64,000 nucleotides of DNA from Larix kaempferi (GCA_027924585.1 BSBM01000809.1:6605001-6669000), one strand, 5' to 3'. Positions 30,196 to 42,586 are shown, counted from the stretch's first letter. A program made the numbers and translations. Notes: generated from the letters alone by a model not told the origin.

Positions 30196-32884
30196 CTTCA
30201 ATATCTTCAATATTTTCAATAGATAACTTTGTTGCTGAACAAATGTTGTAGTCCTTCTTTTGTAGGTGATGGTATACGATCTTTCCTACACAACAAGTTA
30301 AATTGCATGATTAGAAAACATCTCATAGTTTTCAGAACAAATTCTTACACATAAAGAAATATGTCATACAGTCATGCAATTATCTTAGCCAATGCTTCAA
30401 TACAACATTTATCCATATCCCGTAACTTTCTAGATGCCTTCCAATCTCTACCAGAACATTGTTAAGAGTGTGCACAACTCCTAACATGTTAGCAAAGAGG
30501 TTTCATTCTAGATAAGTAGCAATGGAATGTTGTACAGTGCCATAGGCCACTTAGCCATGTATATTAGTAGTATACTGTTCATCAATGCAACTATTCTAAT
30601 ATGCATAATACACAACCTAATTCTAGGAACATAAGCATATACATCATTGAACAACATTATGTAAGAAATTACAATTCAAATACTTTTCTTTGTTTGGTTG
30701 CTGGGTGGGCTCCCTCTGAATGTTTGCAACTCCATTCTGATGTGGATTGTGAGAAGTGGTCAACTCCCTCTGAATATCTACATCCTTGCAGAAACTATTG
30801 AAGTGTGCTCATTTTCTTTCTTGCAGGAACAACTGGAGTGTGCTCCCTCTTAATCTTTGCTTCCTAGATTACCTTATATCCATCGTTAATCATTATGCAT
30901 GCTTATTAGTATAATCATTGTGTTATCCTTGAGGTCTCATACATAATCACACATTTATTAGTATAATCTTAATACTAACAAAACACAATAATTTTAAACA
31001 TGTATAGTCATGATCATTCATAGATAATAAACATTAGTATTCAAGGTTTCAGGGAAGTCTTCTTTTACTCATGCATATTCTTATTTGATCATAAGACTTT
31101 TCTGATTAGTTAAATCATCAATGCATAAATCCATGATTACTCAAACCTATAACTTCATGATTCTTCTGGTTAGTCATATCATCAATTATAGTAAGAAACA
31201 TAATATGTATACAACCATGACTATTCAAACCTATGATTTCATGAATAATCATTATCAACAATGCAACAATATAAGATCCTAACACAAGGTAGAATTCTAG
31301 CTTGATAGAGGAAAACATACTTGGATTAGCATGCTAGCTAGTTATGTCTAACATACCCGCATAATGTCTTCTGGTTCTCTTCAGTGACTTGTGCTAGGAA
31401 CCTGCATGTCTCATAAGTTATCCATTGTAGAACCAAGTTATACATACCTCGTAAGTAGATCTTCTATGTGATCCATGACAATGGATGAATCTTTGTCTTT
31501 GTGTCATCATGATCATATGTTCTTGAACTAGAACATGATTTGTCTTTCTTGGTGTACCTTTCATGTTAGCGGACAATATAAACCTCATACAACATCACAA
31601 TGCATTAGTACAATCATAAGTGTCAAAACCTTAATCAATGAATATCTTCTATTAAGGTGATATGATAAGTCTAGTAATTAATCAAGATTGTATTGTAATG
31701 ATATGAAGAAAAAATATCATAAACTTAATCATGAACAAATCTCGAGACATACCTGGATGAGTCATACCTGTCGAGATTGCTTGTAATCTTCTTATGTAAG
31801 GCCTTAGCCTCATCTCCCTATGAAACATGAACTTCTTCGCTTATGCAGGTGACCAATCCATCCTCTTCTAGGATTAAACCAATCCACTTGATTTGCAGGA
31901 ACTGGATTTGAAGTTGTATTAGGGTTTGTTAGAGAAACCCCAAAAATTTAAACTTTGAATTTCAAACTTCTGAAAGGATAGAAATATGCACCTTGATGAG
32001 CTGATCAAGCTAGTATATTCAGAATTTGAAAACTGCAAAGTTTCACTCCTCAATTTTTCCTTTGAAACTTCTGGATTCACTGGATGTGACCTTCAAATCG
32101 GGTTTGATGAAGCCCACTCTTCTGCCCAATCAAAAGGTTTGATCCAAAGCTGTAAGATTCTTCTTTTTTGAGGAGCTTCCAGCCGTGGTCAGAGATTTCA
32201 AAAATTCCCATTTTTACAGAAGCCCTAATTTTCCACTTTTCTGATCAAAGTCCCGAACTAGGGTCTGATCAAGCCCGACCTTCTGCCCAACCAAAAATTC
32301 TGATCTTGGTCTCTAAATTTCGATTTTGATGAGTAGCATTCAGCCGTGGTCTCTGATTACAAAAATTCCAACTTTCTTCAAAACCCTAAATTCCGGAAGC
32401 CATGAATGAAGGTGCTCAAAAATAATTCTGTTATGACAGAAATATGTACCTGATTGTTTCTGGTGTAACTCCGAACCTTTCAATCCACAGGGTCTGAAAT
32501 TTTTTCTTGAGATAGCCCGTCCTGTCATATTTCCATCCCGATAGGTCTGACCTCAATTGGATTCTCTGAGAGAGAGTTATGCCAAGTGTCGCAACGTGAC
32601 TTGTTTATGGGATAAAATAGGACAGCGAACTTGTACAACGTGCCACGTGTCACTAGTTCTACTTCAGCCTCTGAAAAAGTTTCCTGAGATAGTATAGTCT
32701 GTGTACTACCTATCACTTTTTAGGAAATTTAATTTGGAGCTTCCTAGCCCAAGTTATGACCTTTTTGCCAAGGTCACCTATTTTTGACTCATATCTGGAA
32801 GAGGCAGAAACCCTATATTGTACAGATCATAAATCACAAGGTACAATGAATTAGAGGTTTTCCTTTGGACACAAGGTACATGGG
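30196..32884 (-). other. Non-coding internal DNA replacing gag, protease and integrase
   Basis: About 2.7 kb inside the Copia derivative with no recognisable domain. It holds a diverged tandem duplication of about 170 bp (32090-32240 and 32260-32400). Both copies carry 'cttctgcccaa-caaaa' and 'cagccgtggtc'. It also has 'ggctccctctgaat'-type words near 30700-30850. The origin is unknown. Confidence 0.5.
32090..32400. repeat. Diverged tandem duplication, about 170 bp
   Basis: The copies share a leading 'ggtttgatgaagccc' or 'ggtctgatcaagccc', then 'cttctgcccaa', then 'cagccgtggtc' and 'aaaaattcc'. Roughly 70-75% similar by eye. Confidence 0.65.
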
Positions 32885-33030
32885 GACACTTCCGTATAGA
32901 GGAATAATAACATCTCTATAGGAATACAAACACTTCCATATACTGGAATAATACCATCTCTATAGGAGTAAAAAATACATATATGAAATACATGGGTGAA
33001 ATACATTATGAAGTTACATATACATCAACA
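32885..33030 (-). repeat. Remnant of Copia derivative 5' LTR (outer 146 bp)
   Basis: It matches 27102-27247 without a net indel ('gacacttccgtatagagg' to ATCAACA). Inward of it, similarity to the LTR stops abruptly. Confidence 0.85.
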
Positions 33031-33157
33031 TCAACGCCATGGAAACAAGCATACGGCCTGTGCGTTGTCGTGAACCACCCTACAGCCATTTTGTAGTCAT
33101 TAAGAATTATATTTTTAGAGAGGTCGACTACGTTGACCTTCTCTCTGATTTTAAACC

Positions 33158-33166
33158 TATATAAAG
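33158..33166 (+). promoter_or_regulatory. Putative TATA box of long LTR
   Basis: TATATAAAG, about 780 bp into the LTR once the nested Copia derivative is removed. Confidence 0.45.
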
Positions 33167-35179
33167 ATGCCCTTGTGGAGAAACATGGCGATAATATACA
33201 TATTCGCTATCATTGATTTTTATACATAGAAACGCTGTAACTTTTCTTAGTTAATAGAATTTTGTGATTCAGCTATTGATGTTCTAGTGTTGGTGACTAG
33301 TTTGAGTTAAGCTTCAATCTCTGATTGCTGGGAAGGGCGCCTCAACAACCGGAGTTTTTTATGTATATTTTGTACTTTCCTTTCTGCAAGTAAATAGTTT
33401 ATTTTTCAGTGCATGTAGTTAACTCTGTTTTCCTTTGTATGTCATTTCTTTGTCTCCTATAATTTGTATCTTGCTGCTAATTTAATTTACATTTCTAGAA
33501 TTGATAATGGCTAGTCAAGCATAGTTTTCTCAGTTTTCTTTCAATCTTTCACAATTAGATAGAGTTTAACTAGTTGTTGTTTCAAGTTTAGTTTATAGTT
33601 AGAATTAGTTCTGTTAATTTCTTTCATGTAGTTGTAGGTTAGTTTTATTTACATTTCTGCCTTGTTTTAATAGAAATAGTTCGTTTCCTTAGATAATGAT
33701 TAGTATAAATGACTTTTTCTTATTCTAGTTCTTAAATAGTCTATTCACTGCTTTCTTTGCATTGTAGGTTCATATGCATTCACCAGCTGGCGTTAAGATC
33801 ATTCAGTCTGTTTATTTCCATAGTTGATGTTGTTTTCTTTTATTCGTACCGTCATTCGGACTGTCTTCAGACTGCCATCTGGATCCTCATACAGACTTTA
33901 ATATTTCCTGCTTTGTTTTCATGCTTGTTTAAGAATCAAATTCTTAGATTTTTGCACTGTATTGTTTCCTGTAGTTAACATGTATTTGTAGATGTAATTA
34001 GGACTTTGCTTTGGATTACATAGAGTTCCAACTTAGCTTTCTTAGTTTTCATTCATTCCTTCTTAACCTTAGTTTAAATGTTTTAAAAATAGCGTAAGTT
34101 TTCGTGGTTTAATTATCATTTCCAGTTCAAACATAGGATTTGTTTCTCATTTATATTAGACACTCATAGGTATGATTTGATGCAGAGATAATATAAGTTT
34201 TATCAAGTTTTCTACTTGCTTCTTCAACATAGTTTTATCAAGTTTTCTACTTACTTCCAAATTAAGTTTTATTAAATTTTCTACTTGCTTCTAGATTAAA
34301 TTTACTTCTAAGTCAGTTGCACATGCCTAGATAGTGTAAATAGTTGTATATCCTTAATTCCAAAGTAGTTAATGAAAATACATGTTCTTTCTTTCTTATG
34401 AATAGATTGATTTATAAATAACATCTTCGTCCTTTTTAACTCTTCAAATGTCATTTGTCATGGATAAGGAATAATTCATAATGTTTAATATTAATTGTAA
34501 TTGGTCTCTTTGTAGTTTACATCTCTTTGTAGAAATTAATCTAGATTCACTTCCATTTTGCTTTGCCGTTACATTCGAAAGTAATTACGATACATTCACT
34601 CCAGTTCCTATCACATTCGATGTACATCATCGAGACGGATGGAATTAGGTAGCTCAACTTAGTTATTAATGCATGAGTAATTTAGAGTGTAGATTCATTC
34701 AGTAATTGTGATTTTGTTACAAGTTCTTGTCATAGATTAGTTGCAAGTTTAACCATTTCATAAATAAAGTTATGACTTTGCTCATAGTTGTCATTCCTAA
34801 TTCCTAGATTAGAATCTCAAGGATTGATCAAGTGGTTTCCATTTTCATAAGAAGTAGTTTTATTTTTTATCAGTATTTGTTTTTATCCTTTTCATTATTT
34901 CATCATAGAGTAGATTAGTATAGCTTAATACTATTCTGGTCTATTGGTTTAGTTAGGTCCAATAAGCTTAGTAGTTGTATTCTTAAAAGTTTGACTTGGT
35001 TTTTCATTTTGAAAGATCTTTCGGTCTTTTCTTTATTAAACATTACTAAGGTATGCCGAGCCGATAACTTAGGTACCGTCCACCTCAGCATATACTTTGC
35101 CACAACTCTAAGATTACCAACCCCGGTCGATAATTAAATATTAGGCGATTCTTTGAGACAACTCACACACCCAAAATTT

Positions 35180-35197
35180 TGGCGTTGTTGCCGGGGA
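35180..35197 (+). other. Primer-binding site, Asp-tRNA type
   Basis: TGGCGTTGTTGCCGGGGA, six bases after the LTR end, matches the Asp-tRNA PBS typical of Athila-like elements (TGGCGCCGTTGCCGGGGA) except for C to T changes. Confidence 0.8.
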
Positions 35198-35420
35198 GTT
35201 GTAAATAGGTAGAATTTAGTTGTAGTAGGAAAAATTCCTTAATGAAACTTTGGAAATAGATAGATAGGCTAAATAGCTACTCATAAATCTGGAGGAATAT
35301 CATGGAAGACAAGAGGTTACAGCGACCAGTGGGCCCACTGCCTACGGGGATGCGGAATTCCCTTATGTAGCCAGTGACTCTTATTGCGACGCGTGGCTTA
35401 CTGACATTGTGAATAGTATC
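35198..35420 (+). pseudogene. Start of a Gypsy internal region with a gag remnant
   Basis: Leader-like DNA follows the PBS. An ATG at 35303 opens MEDKRLQRPVGPLPTGM and stops after about 20 codons. It sits where gag begins in Athila-like elements. No further gag is recognisable, so the internal region was deleted or cut off here. Confidence 0.4.
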
Positions 35421-35539
35421 TTCAACCTTTGCGGCTTCCTGTCCTTCAGTGTTCAAGTTACCAGTTCTGCTAACTGTTACCTACGCTACGAACAGTACAA
35501 CTTTTAGCAATTATACAAGTACTTTAATAAATTAATAAT

Positions 35540-35790
35540 AAATTAATAAACTTTTGTATTTTCAGGAATCTAGCGTTCCCTAGCTTGTTGATGTTGAGTT
35601 ATGGCCATCAACAAATATGTAGCTCTTCTTCATAAATTAATATTGTTGATGATGTGCTATGCCCATCAAGTAATGAATTAATTGATGTTGGGATATGCCC
35701 ATCAATTAATCAATTCTTGTATTTCCAGGAATCTGGCGTTGGCTAGCTTTTTGATGCTGTGATATGCCCATCAATGGGTATGTAGCTCTT
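35540..35790 (+). repeat. Four diverged copies of a TTGATG-CCATCAA motif
   Basis: 'ttgatgttgggatatgcccatcaa' variants occur near 35588, 35645, 35681 and 35751. The TTGATG and CATCAA ends are inverted, so each copy can form a short hairpin. Two copies are preceded by a shared 'ttgtattt-caggaatct-gcgtt'. Confidence 0.7.
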
Positions 35791-35833
35791 CTTCATAAAT
35801 TAATAAACTCTTGTATTTTGGGTCTCTCTTTAC

Positions 35834-35930
35834 CTCATGGCATTATTTCTGTTGTTTCTTCATTTTTTATCTAATGGCATTATTTCTATTGTTTCTTCAT
35901 TTTTTTTTATCTCATGGCATTATTACTTTC
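35834..35930 (+). repeat. Tandem repeat, 37-40 bp unit, two and a half copies
   Basis: CTCATGGCATTATTTCT starts at 35834, 35871 and 35911, each followed by 'ttgtttcttcatttttttat' or a variant. Confidence 0.85.
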
Positions 35931-36839
35931 ATTGATTTTTTTATTTACTCTTTACCTCATATTGAGTCACTTATTTGTGTTTTTCACATGTTATATTCAT
36001 ATTCATATTAACGTTTTCTTAATTTATTTAAAAATAACGAATTTATTCATAGGTCACCTAGCCTGTTGGGAGTCATCAGCTCACTTCCTTGAGGACATAT
36101 TTTTTATAGTATCGTTTCGTTTTAAATCTGCAAATATCTCCATTTAAAGCAATATTCTATGAAAGAACAATGGAGGTATAGGTTTACTATTGGGGTATAA
36201 TTTTATGTAAGTAAAAACTTTTTTCCTTGGTATGGAGTTTTAAAGTAGAGTATTAATTTATGTAAATAATTTTTTTTCTTAGTATTAAGTAAGTTTTATA
36301 GTAGAGATTGTTATTTTTTAATCCATAAATATGGATTACTATTTTTAGTTACTAATATTGATGGTTATGGCTATTGTTTTATTAGGGATTTGAACATGTG
36401 TGGAGAGAGTCTTAAACTCGTCTCCCAAGATTTAAGCTATTGACCCTTAAAAGTTATTGTTGAATTTGTGTGGGGAGTGTACAAAGCTTACATTCCACCA
36501 TTCAATCTATTTACCGCTTCAATTAATAATGGTTGTAGCTAGAGTTGTAAGGAGATAAAAATTAGAGAACTTGTCCTTATCTCCAACATTCACAACCTCT
36601 TAAATTTGGCTGACCTAAACCAAAGTCTCAAAGCCTCATTATTTATATTTTAAAAGTAGGGATAAAAATAGCCCCTCAAATTCTGGTTTGTTATGATTCT
36701 GTATTTTTCAGCCAAGTAATATAGAATTATTTTGAAAAACAAGATTACATAGTCCTATAAAAATGACTAAAACCTATAGTCATGGAAAATTGGCTAAATA
36801 TCATAGCTATTTTACCAGCTATCTTTCAATTATGGACCA
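35931..36839. other. Unassigned AT-rich region
   Basis: Nothing with coding or structural support seen. Confidence 0.4.
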
Positions 36840-37480
36840 TGCAGTTGCATTGAGGATTATCACATAAGAATGTTGTAATAATAAAACCAATCTCCTATTT
36901 TTCTTTGTTGATTTTAGGAAATGTTTTGACACAATTCCTAGAAATAACCTCTGGGATAGATTAGAAGAGTGAAAGGTTGTTTTCAGTTGAGAGTTGATGT
37001 GTTAAGGTTGTATGAGAGTGTCATTACCAAGTTGAGGATTATTGAAGGTTTTGAATGTTGGTTGAAAGAAATTAATTGTAACATAGGATTTAAATAAGGT
37101 TTTCTCCTTTGCCCTACCATTTTTGACATTTAGATTGACATGTTAGTGTCATGTTTGGTGGAAGCATGTATTGGCACTAATTTGGCTAGAATAGTCGTGA
37201 TGGTTATTATTTAAGCTAACAATATCATTCTTATCTAAAAGTGTCCCTTTGATACAATCAACTATGATTTCTCATGGATTTCTATCATATAAGGTGCATG
37301 CCATTAAAAAATCACAAAACAAGGTTATGATAATGACACTCTCATACAACAACAACGCATTAAAGGCTCAATCTTCCCCAAGGATTACAATTTGGCTCAT
37401 CACAAACTTGGGGGAATTAATCAGCCCCCCTTTTGTACCTTGGAACAAGCTCATGAAGGAGGAGAGTTCACATTTGTATC
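36840..37480 (+). pseudogene. LINE-type (non-LTR) reverse transcriptase relic
   Basis: A frame with few interruptions reads F-R-K-C-F-D-T-I-P-R-N-N-L-W, then SVITKLRIIEGFECW, NCNIGFK-stop-GFLLCPT and, near 37215, stop-ANN. The last is where non-LTR RTs have Tyr-Ala-Asp-Asp. The chain DFRKAFDTIPR, G-x-K-Q-G-C-P-L-S-P, Y-A-D-D is standard for LINE and group-II-like RTs. From memory, a very similar RT relic is frequent in conifer DNA. It is heavily damaged (stops near 37093, 37125 and 37212) and has no endonuclease or poly(A) tail nearby. Confidence 0.55.
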
Positions 37481-38735
37481 TAGTTGTTTGATGGCAACCT
37501 CTTGGCCTATAAAAAGAATACATTGGCATGCATTTGGGAGAGAGAAATTAGAGAAATGTTATGTTGTTGGATTTGAGTTGGAGCTTCCTCATAGCCCACC
37601 ATTTCCTACCATTGTAAGCATTTCCAAGATTGCTTTCCACCTACCATAAAGGGGCAAGTGTTTAGCTCCATTGTTCTTCCACCGACTTAGCACTTAGTTT
37701 GGAAAAGAAAGGCCTCCCTAGGAGAGATTGTTGGCTTCCCTTGAATCCTTCACCTCCTAGGTGTTGTACAACTATTCCATTGGGAAATACAAGAGTGGTT
37801 TATCATAACGTTGCGTTGTTGTTGGAGTTTGAATCTTTCCCCCATATCTTTTATTTCATTTTAATCAATATTTTCATGTTTGAATGTGAACTACACGAAA
37901 AATATCTTGCATGATCACTTGGAGGAATACCAACTGCCAAAAAGGGGCTCCAAGGACTGAGGTCTTTCAAAAACCTACAAGGATTAGCCCCTAACCAAGT
38001 GGAAGAGTGCACTTGTGCAATTGTTTCCATAACAGTTCTAATGGCGACCATACTTATTTTTTCATTTATTTTTAAACTAGGTTGTTTTATGCTAAGTATC
38101 TATATCTAGGTGTTGTTCACTTGCTCGAGAGCATGTATTCCACCTATTGCTTCTAGAATTTGGCCCCATCACGTCCATAGATTTTTTTTTCCAAAGGGTG
38201 GTTCTTGGCGTCTCTGCCACGCTAATAGCACAGATTCAACTTGGACAGTTGCGTGCATAGCACAGGTTACTAGTTTCATACTCGCGCTACATCGCTCATC
38301 GCACCCGCGTAGAATCTTAATGTATTACCTGTGCTACAGTATGTATGTTTTGTATTAACCTACGCAGTACACGCCGCAAAGTCCACTTTAGACTGGATAC
38401 TGTTATTTATTTGTTTTTTAGCTACATATCTTAGTTTGGCATCCCAATTGTTGCTTACTAATGAACTTAAATTAAGGCTAATTCACCCAATTACTTAATT
38501 TTTTATTAATTAGTCTACCTAGAAAGATATTAGGAAGTAAACAATACATCTCCCTTGAAACTTAGCTATATAACCAACTTTGAGGCTTTCAACGGGCCCC
38601 ATTGTTGTCACTACTACTTAGGACCATTTCTTTTTTATGCATCAAATCAACATGTTGTTTTTAGTAGTATTGCTAGTGTAGAAAACGCATTTTGCACACA
38701 AGCAAGGACTTAAAGACACTTGTCACCCAACGTGT
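37481..38735. other. Unassigned region
   Basis: Short ORFs only. The frame 37392-37649 starts inside the LINE relic and may be its continuation, without a domain I can name. Confidence 0.35.
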
Positions 38736-39042
38736 GCTCTTCACCTCGCACTTCATGTGAGCTTGGTGAATCAGAAAAAGGGCGAGAAGTGTGAAATACC
38801 TCCATTGCGCACTTGTCTATTACATAGATTAATTCGATTTTGCGAAGCGCCATGAGCATCTCTTAGAGTTAAAAGTAGATATTTCTTGATATACTCTTTT
38901 AGTTAATTTTCCAACATAATCATTTTTTATTTTATTTTATCACATGTTTTCTTCACTAGCACACAATAAGAGGCGCAAATACTCTTCCAATCCAAATTAT
39001 GCTCTTCACCTCGCACTTTATGTGAGCTTGGTGAATCAGAAA
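38736..39042 (+). repeat. Pair of 42-bp direct repeats 265 bp apart
   Basis: 'gctcttcacctcgcactt' plus 'atgtgagcttggtgaatcag' occurs at 38736-38777 and 39001-39042 with one difference. The DNA between them contains no gene. Confidence 0.8.
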
Positions 39043-39956
39043 GGTAGGAATTGTTAAATAGCCCTCTTACACTCCATAAGTGAAACATATAGACCCCTTA
39101 AGATAAACATTTTAATTTTCTTAACCGACTAAAATCCTCCACAAGAGGTCACAAAACAATATTTTAGTTAGGTAGGATTAGTTGCGCTAGAAATCCATGA
39201 ATTCCTATTAATATAGTTTCATTAGAAATATTTTGAAACATAGCATTGTTGTCCTTTAGGATACTTACAAAATCCTACTATAAGCAAGTGTTAAAAGAGA
39301 ACTCGGATAAGAAGTGCGTCGTGACGAAGGAGGTGAATGCCAAGGTATAGTTTCTCTGCTCTTCCCTACAAGCCACTTAGATTGTTGTATGGAGACGACA
39401 CTATACCATGTAGGCTGAACCACTGATCCACACTTGATGCAAGGTATCTTAGTGGCCCAACTTAGGATATCACCAAGGTGAAATTGTGAGTGCAATTGAA
39501 TACTAATGTTAGCTATTGTCATTGGGAGGTGTTTCCAAGTCTTTTTGTTTGTATCATTGACCCCATCGCCGATATAACTAGCTCTTTTTTACCTCCACTA
39601 GTCAATTGCTGCGTGGATACCATTATCACCATCAATTGTGCTTTTGAGAGGCCGAATTACATTTGAAAGGAAGCATGTTAGGTCATCTAGGAAATTTACA
39701 TTTATTTTCTTTTTAACTACAAGTTCACTAACTTGTAATAAAAGGAAACTACATGTGGGAACTCATGCACTAAAACCAATATTGCACATATCACTCACTT
39801 GTCACACCATTTTGCATCTATTGTGGTGGCATATTTTTGCATTTGTTCAATTGTGTTTATTCCATTATCACTATCATATTGACATAAACCCTTCACCATT
39901 GAGGAACAAACAACATCATAAGATAGCATCGTAGACTGCAAGGCCTATCCCCTCTC

Positions 39957-41650
39957 TTGGGGGTTTTTTTGACACCTTCCCCCCGTATTCCATGCCGAGG
40001 GAATTCAAGCCGAGGTATTTACCAAACAACATTTATAGGGTACTCTGGTCAAGGCCAAACATCTTCTTCCCCCATTGGAAATAGTACCCCATTAGCTTCT
40101 TCCCAAGGAGACCCCTTGGATCCCTTTGACCCATCCTCTCTCATAGCATGTAAACTATTGTTCACAACACCACCTGGGTCTCCCCCTAGTGGAAATCATA
40201 TCTCAAACAAGATGGAAAGACCTGTCATACCTAGCTCACCATTTATGGCTAGTTTAAATCTACCTGATTTGGCCAAACTAACAAATGACACCATTGCTCA
40301 CGATGTGACATGGTCGACTATGCCAGACAAGCTTCCTTCTTATATTCCCAAATTTGAAGGAAAATAGGGAGACGATATCGCCAACCATGTTATGTATTTC
40401 CATTTATGGTGTTCATCTAACAACATAGTGGATGACCCCGTGAGGCTTCACCTATTCTAGCATATACTCCCCGAAACAGCAGCAAAAAGGTACGTAAACC
40501 TAGGAAGAGGCACCCATTCCACATTTGAGACATTTTCCACCGCATTTATTTTTTACTTTCAAATGCCAATATGACATGATCTAGGCCTCAAAATTATCAC
40601 TCAGTTTCATCAAAATACTTTTAGCCACATCACGGACCACATCCACGACTGTGTAGACATTGCACACCATGCAAGATCGAAATACAACCTCCCTTTCTAT
40701 TGGATTGGATTATGAAATATCTCCACCGACCATAGCTAAATATGTCTCCGCTTCCATGCCACAAAACGAGGAAGAGGATATTCTAAAAACACAACATTTC
40801 GACCTCATATATCCACAGTCGGGATACCTTTACACAATCCTCCCTGATGCCCCACGACATTGGTCGTTGGGTCCTACACCTTCGGGCTCATCACATTCAG
40901 CGAATGGGATTATTGGATCCATTTCCCATTTCGTAAAGGTTCCTCCAACCACATTGGTAGCATTCAACATGGTTCTGTATTACCCATCCATGCCACCTAC
41001 ATCGGTACCCCCTACACTGGTACCAACACCATCAGTTGGTCAATTACAGTATGGACCATATAGTCCTACATACGCAAATGTTATCTAAACAATTATGATT
41101 CCTACACCGCCATTGGAACCAGTCACTCCTAAATCCACCTCTCACAGAGCACAAACAGAATTTATCCCACCGGGATATAATTTGTATTTCCCTTTCTCAT
41201 GCCCAACTGGTCAGCAACCTTCCACCCACATGGGGGTTAACCTAGTTCAACCTACTTATGTTTAGAAAGATCAACAATTTGAGTAATTGAACACTGCAAA
41301 CCCCTAGAATCCACAGACACAGGGGAAGAAGAAAGGTAAGAATAGGTAGAACCAGTAGCCGTGGAAAGGGGGAAATCCCCCTCCCCAGCAAAACCAGAAT
41401 ACGAGTGATCCAAATGAGGGGAATAACAATCCCCCCAAACAAGGAAATAATCCTCCCCCGAAAACCAATTACTGTTGCTCCATTTGCAGCGATTTTGGTC
41501 ACTACACACATCGTTGTCGTCTTCTCCCTGATTTCCAACAGTTGGTGGAACCTAAAAATAAGATAGTGAAGAACCCTCCTCAGGAAATGAATCCTCCCCA
41601 ACCACAAATAACAGTGTTACAGGAACTGAGGATTCACCAATCAAGGGGTA
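39957..41650 (+). pseudogene. Tat-like gag
   Basis: The core matches the gag at 51010-53220: MASLNLPDLAKL and KLPSYIPKFEGK, then VMYFHLWCSSNN, and after a stop near 40458 the HILPETAAKRYV block. A zinc knuckle with intact spacing, CSICSDFGHYTHRC, is near 41475. The long Pro/Gln-rich N-terminus of the other copy is mostly missing. Stops are frequent (40366, 40458 and others). Confidence 0.7.
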
Positions 41651-41768
41651 GTTACACAAGAAGAAGATCATCGTCCACATGGTGATGGCCTTTTCCAAAA
41701 TATCTATATGTTTCATATAACTTCTCAAGACAAGAGCCAAGGTTTATGATGGACCTTCCACCTCCCAA

Positions 41769-42586
41769 GTGGAATACGTTTATATCCCCTCAAGGGGGCC
41801 TCTAAAAATCCCATGCCTAAATACTGAACAAATCCCATGTATTTTGAAAATACCACTCAGGTATATCCCTAAGAACCCCCATATGAAATATGTCAACAAT
41901 TACAACATTGTGGATGACTTGGATAAATACCCTACGACTATGTCCACATTAGAAGTGTTGTAGTCTCGACCAACACAATGAAAAGAATTACTCAACACAC
42001 TCGGTGCGGTCAACCCATCTGAATCACACATAATGACATTTGATATTGAAAAATGTGACCCACGACTACCATCATCAGTTGCATTTCAAGTTCCAGACAT
42101 GATACAAAACTTCATGATCCATCGTTGTGTCATAGATGAAGGTGCATCCACTTCTGTTATGCCCATAAAAGTATGGAAACGATTAGGATCCCCCGAGCTA
42201 GTCCCCTCATCTATCACTCTTCATGTGTATGATGGGATACCATCCTAACAAAGAGCATTGTACCAAAATGTCTACATAGAGCTGGGTGCAAGATCATTAT
42301 GATTGATATTGAAGTAATTGATACTGATCTTGACTACAACAACCTCTCTGAGCGTAGTTACATGTACTCCATGAAGGAAACAACCTCTTTAGTATTTTGT
42401 ATCATCATGTTTCCCTTAAATGGGAAAGTAGTTACCCTTGACCAGCTTAACTACTATGACCCTAATACTGTTGGGCCTTGGAAATGCCCTTTTTTGGCCA
42501 TACTTATTACATCATTTTTCCCTAATTACATCCCATTTTCACAAGCCATATATATGCCTTTCTTCCAGATCAATCAATTATCTTGA
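41769..42586 (+). pseudogene. Tat-like aspartic protease
   Basis: VIDEGASTSVMP (near 42130) is the D-E-G-A-S-T-S form of the active site shared with the copy at 53865. IEVIDTDLDYNNL and, after it, MFPLNGKVVTLDQLNYY match the region after the protease there. The conserved L-L-G-W-N-W block is changed to SERSYMY. Stops near 41961 and 42246, and a shift near 42290. Confidence 0.7.

Larger units (their letters stand above)
26547..33030 (-). mobile_element. Rearranged Copia derivative, minus strand, half of pol missing
   Basis: It is flanked by TCAAC at 26542-26546 and 33031-33035. The left (3') LTR is 26547-27247; the right end matches only the outer 146 bp of it. In element order: 5' end, about 2.7 kb non-coding, RT C-terminal part and RNase H (30195-28788), about 1.5 kb of tandem repeats, purine tract, 3' LTR. 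Gag, protease and integrase are absent and no tRNA-Met PBS was found. It moved as, or decayed into, a non-autonomous unit. Confidence 0.85.
18378..35173 (+). mobile_element. Retroelement with extra ORF, purine tract and very long LTR; host of two Copia insertions
   Basis: After mentally removing the Copia copies (TSDs AGAAG and TCAAC), the plus strand reads: extra ORF, purine tract, then LTR TGTTGG...CACACACCCA of about 2.79 kb, then an Asp-tRNA-type PBS. That makes the LTR both the 3' LTR of the left internal region and the 5' LTR of the right one. Whether the left internal region belongs to the Athila-like gag-pol at 10986-15766 is unresolved. Confidence 0.55.
25898..35173 (+). repeat. Very long LTR (about 2.79 kb) interrupted by a Copia derivative
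   Basis: The two parts are 25898-26546 and 33036-35173, contiguous before the insertion that duplicated TCAAC. It starts TGTTGG after a purine tract and ends near CACACACCCA, just ahead of the PBS. TATATAAAG at 33158-33166 fits a U3 promoter, and T-rich DNA without genes follows to 35173. It is unlike the LTR at 42.6-43.9 kb. Confidence 0.55.
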
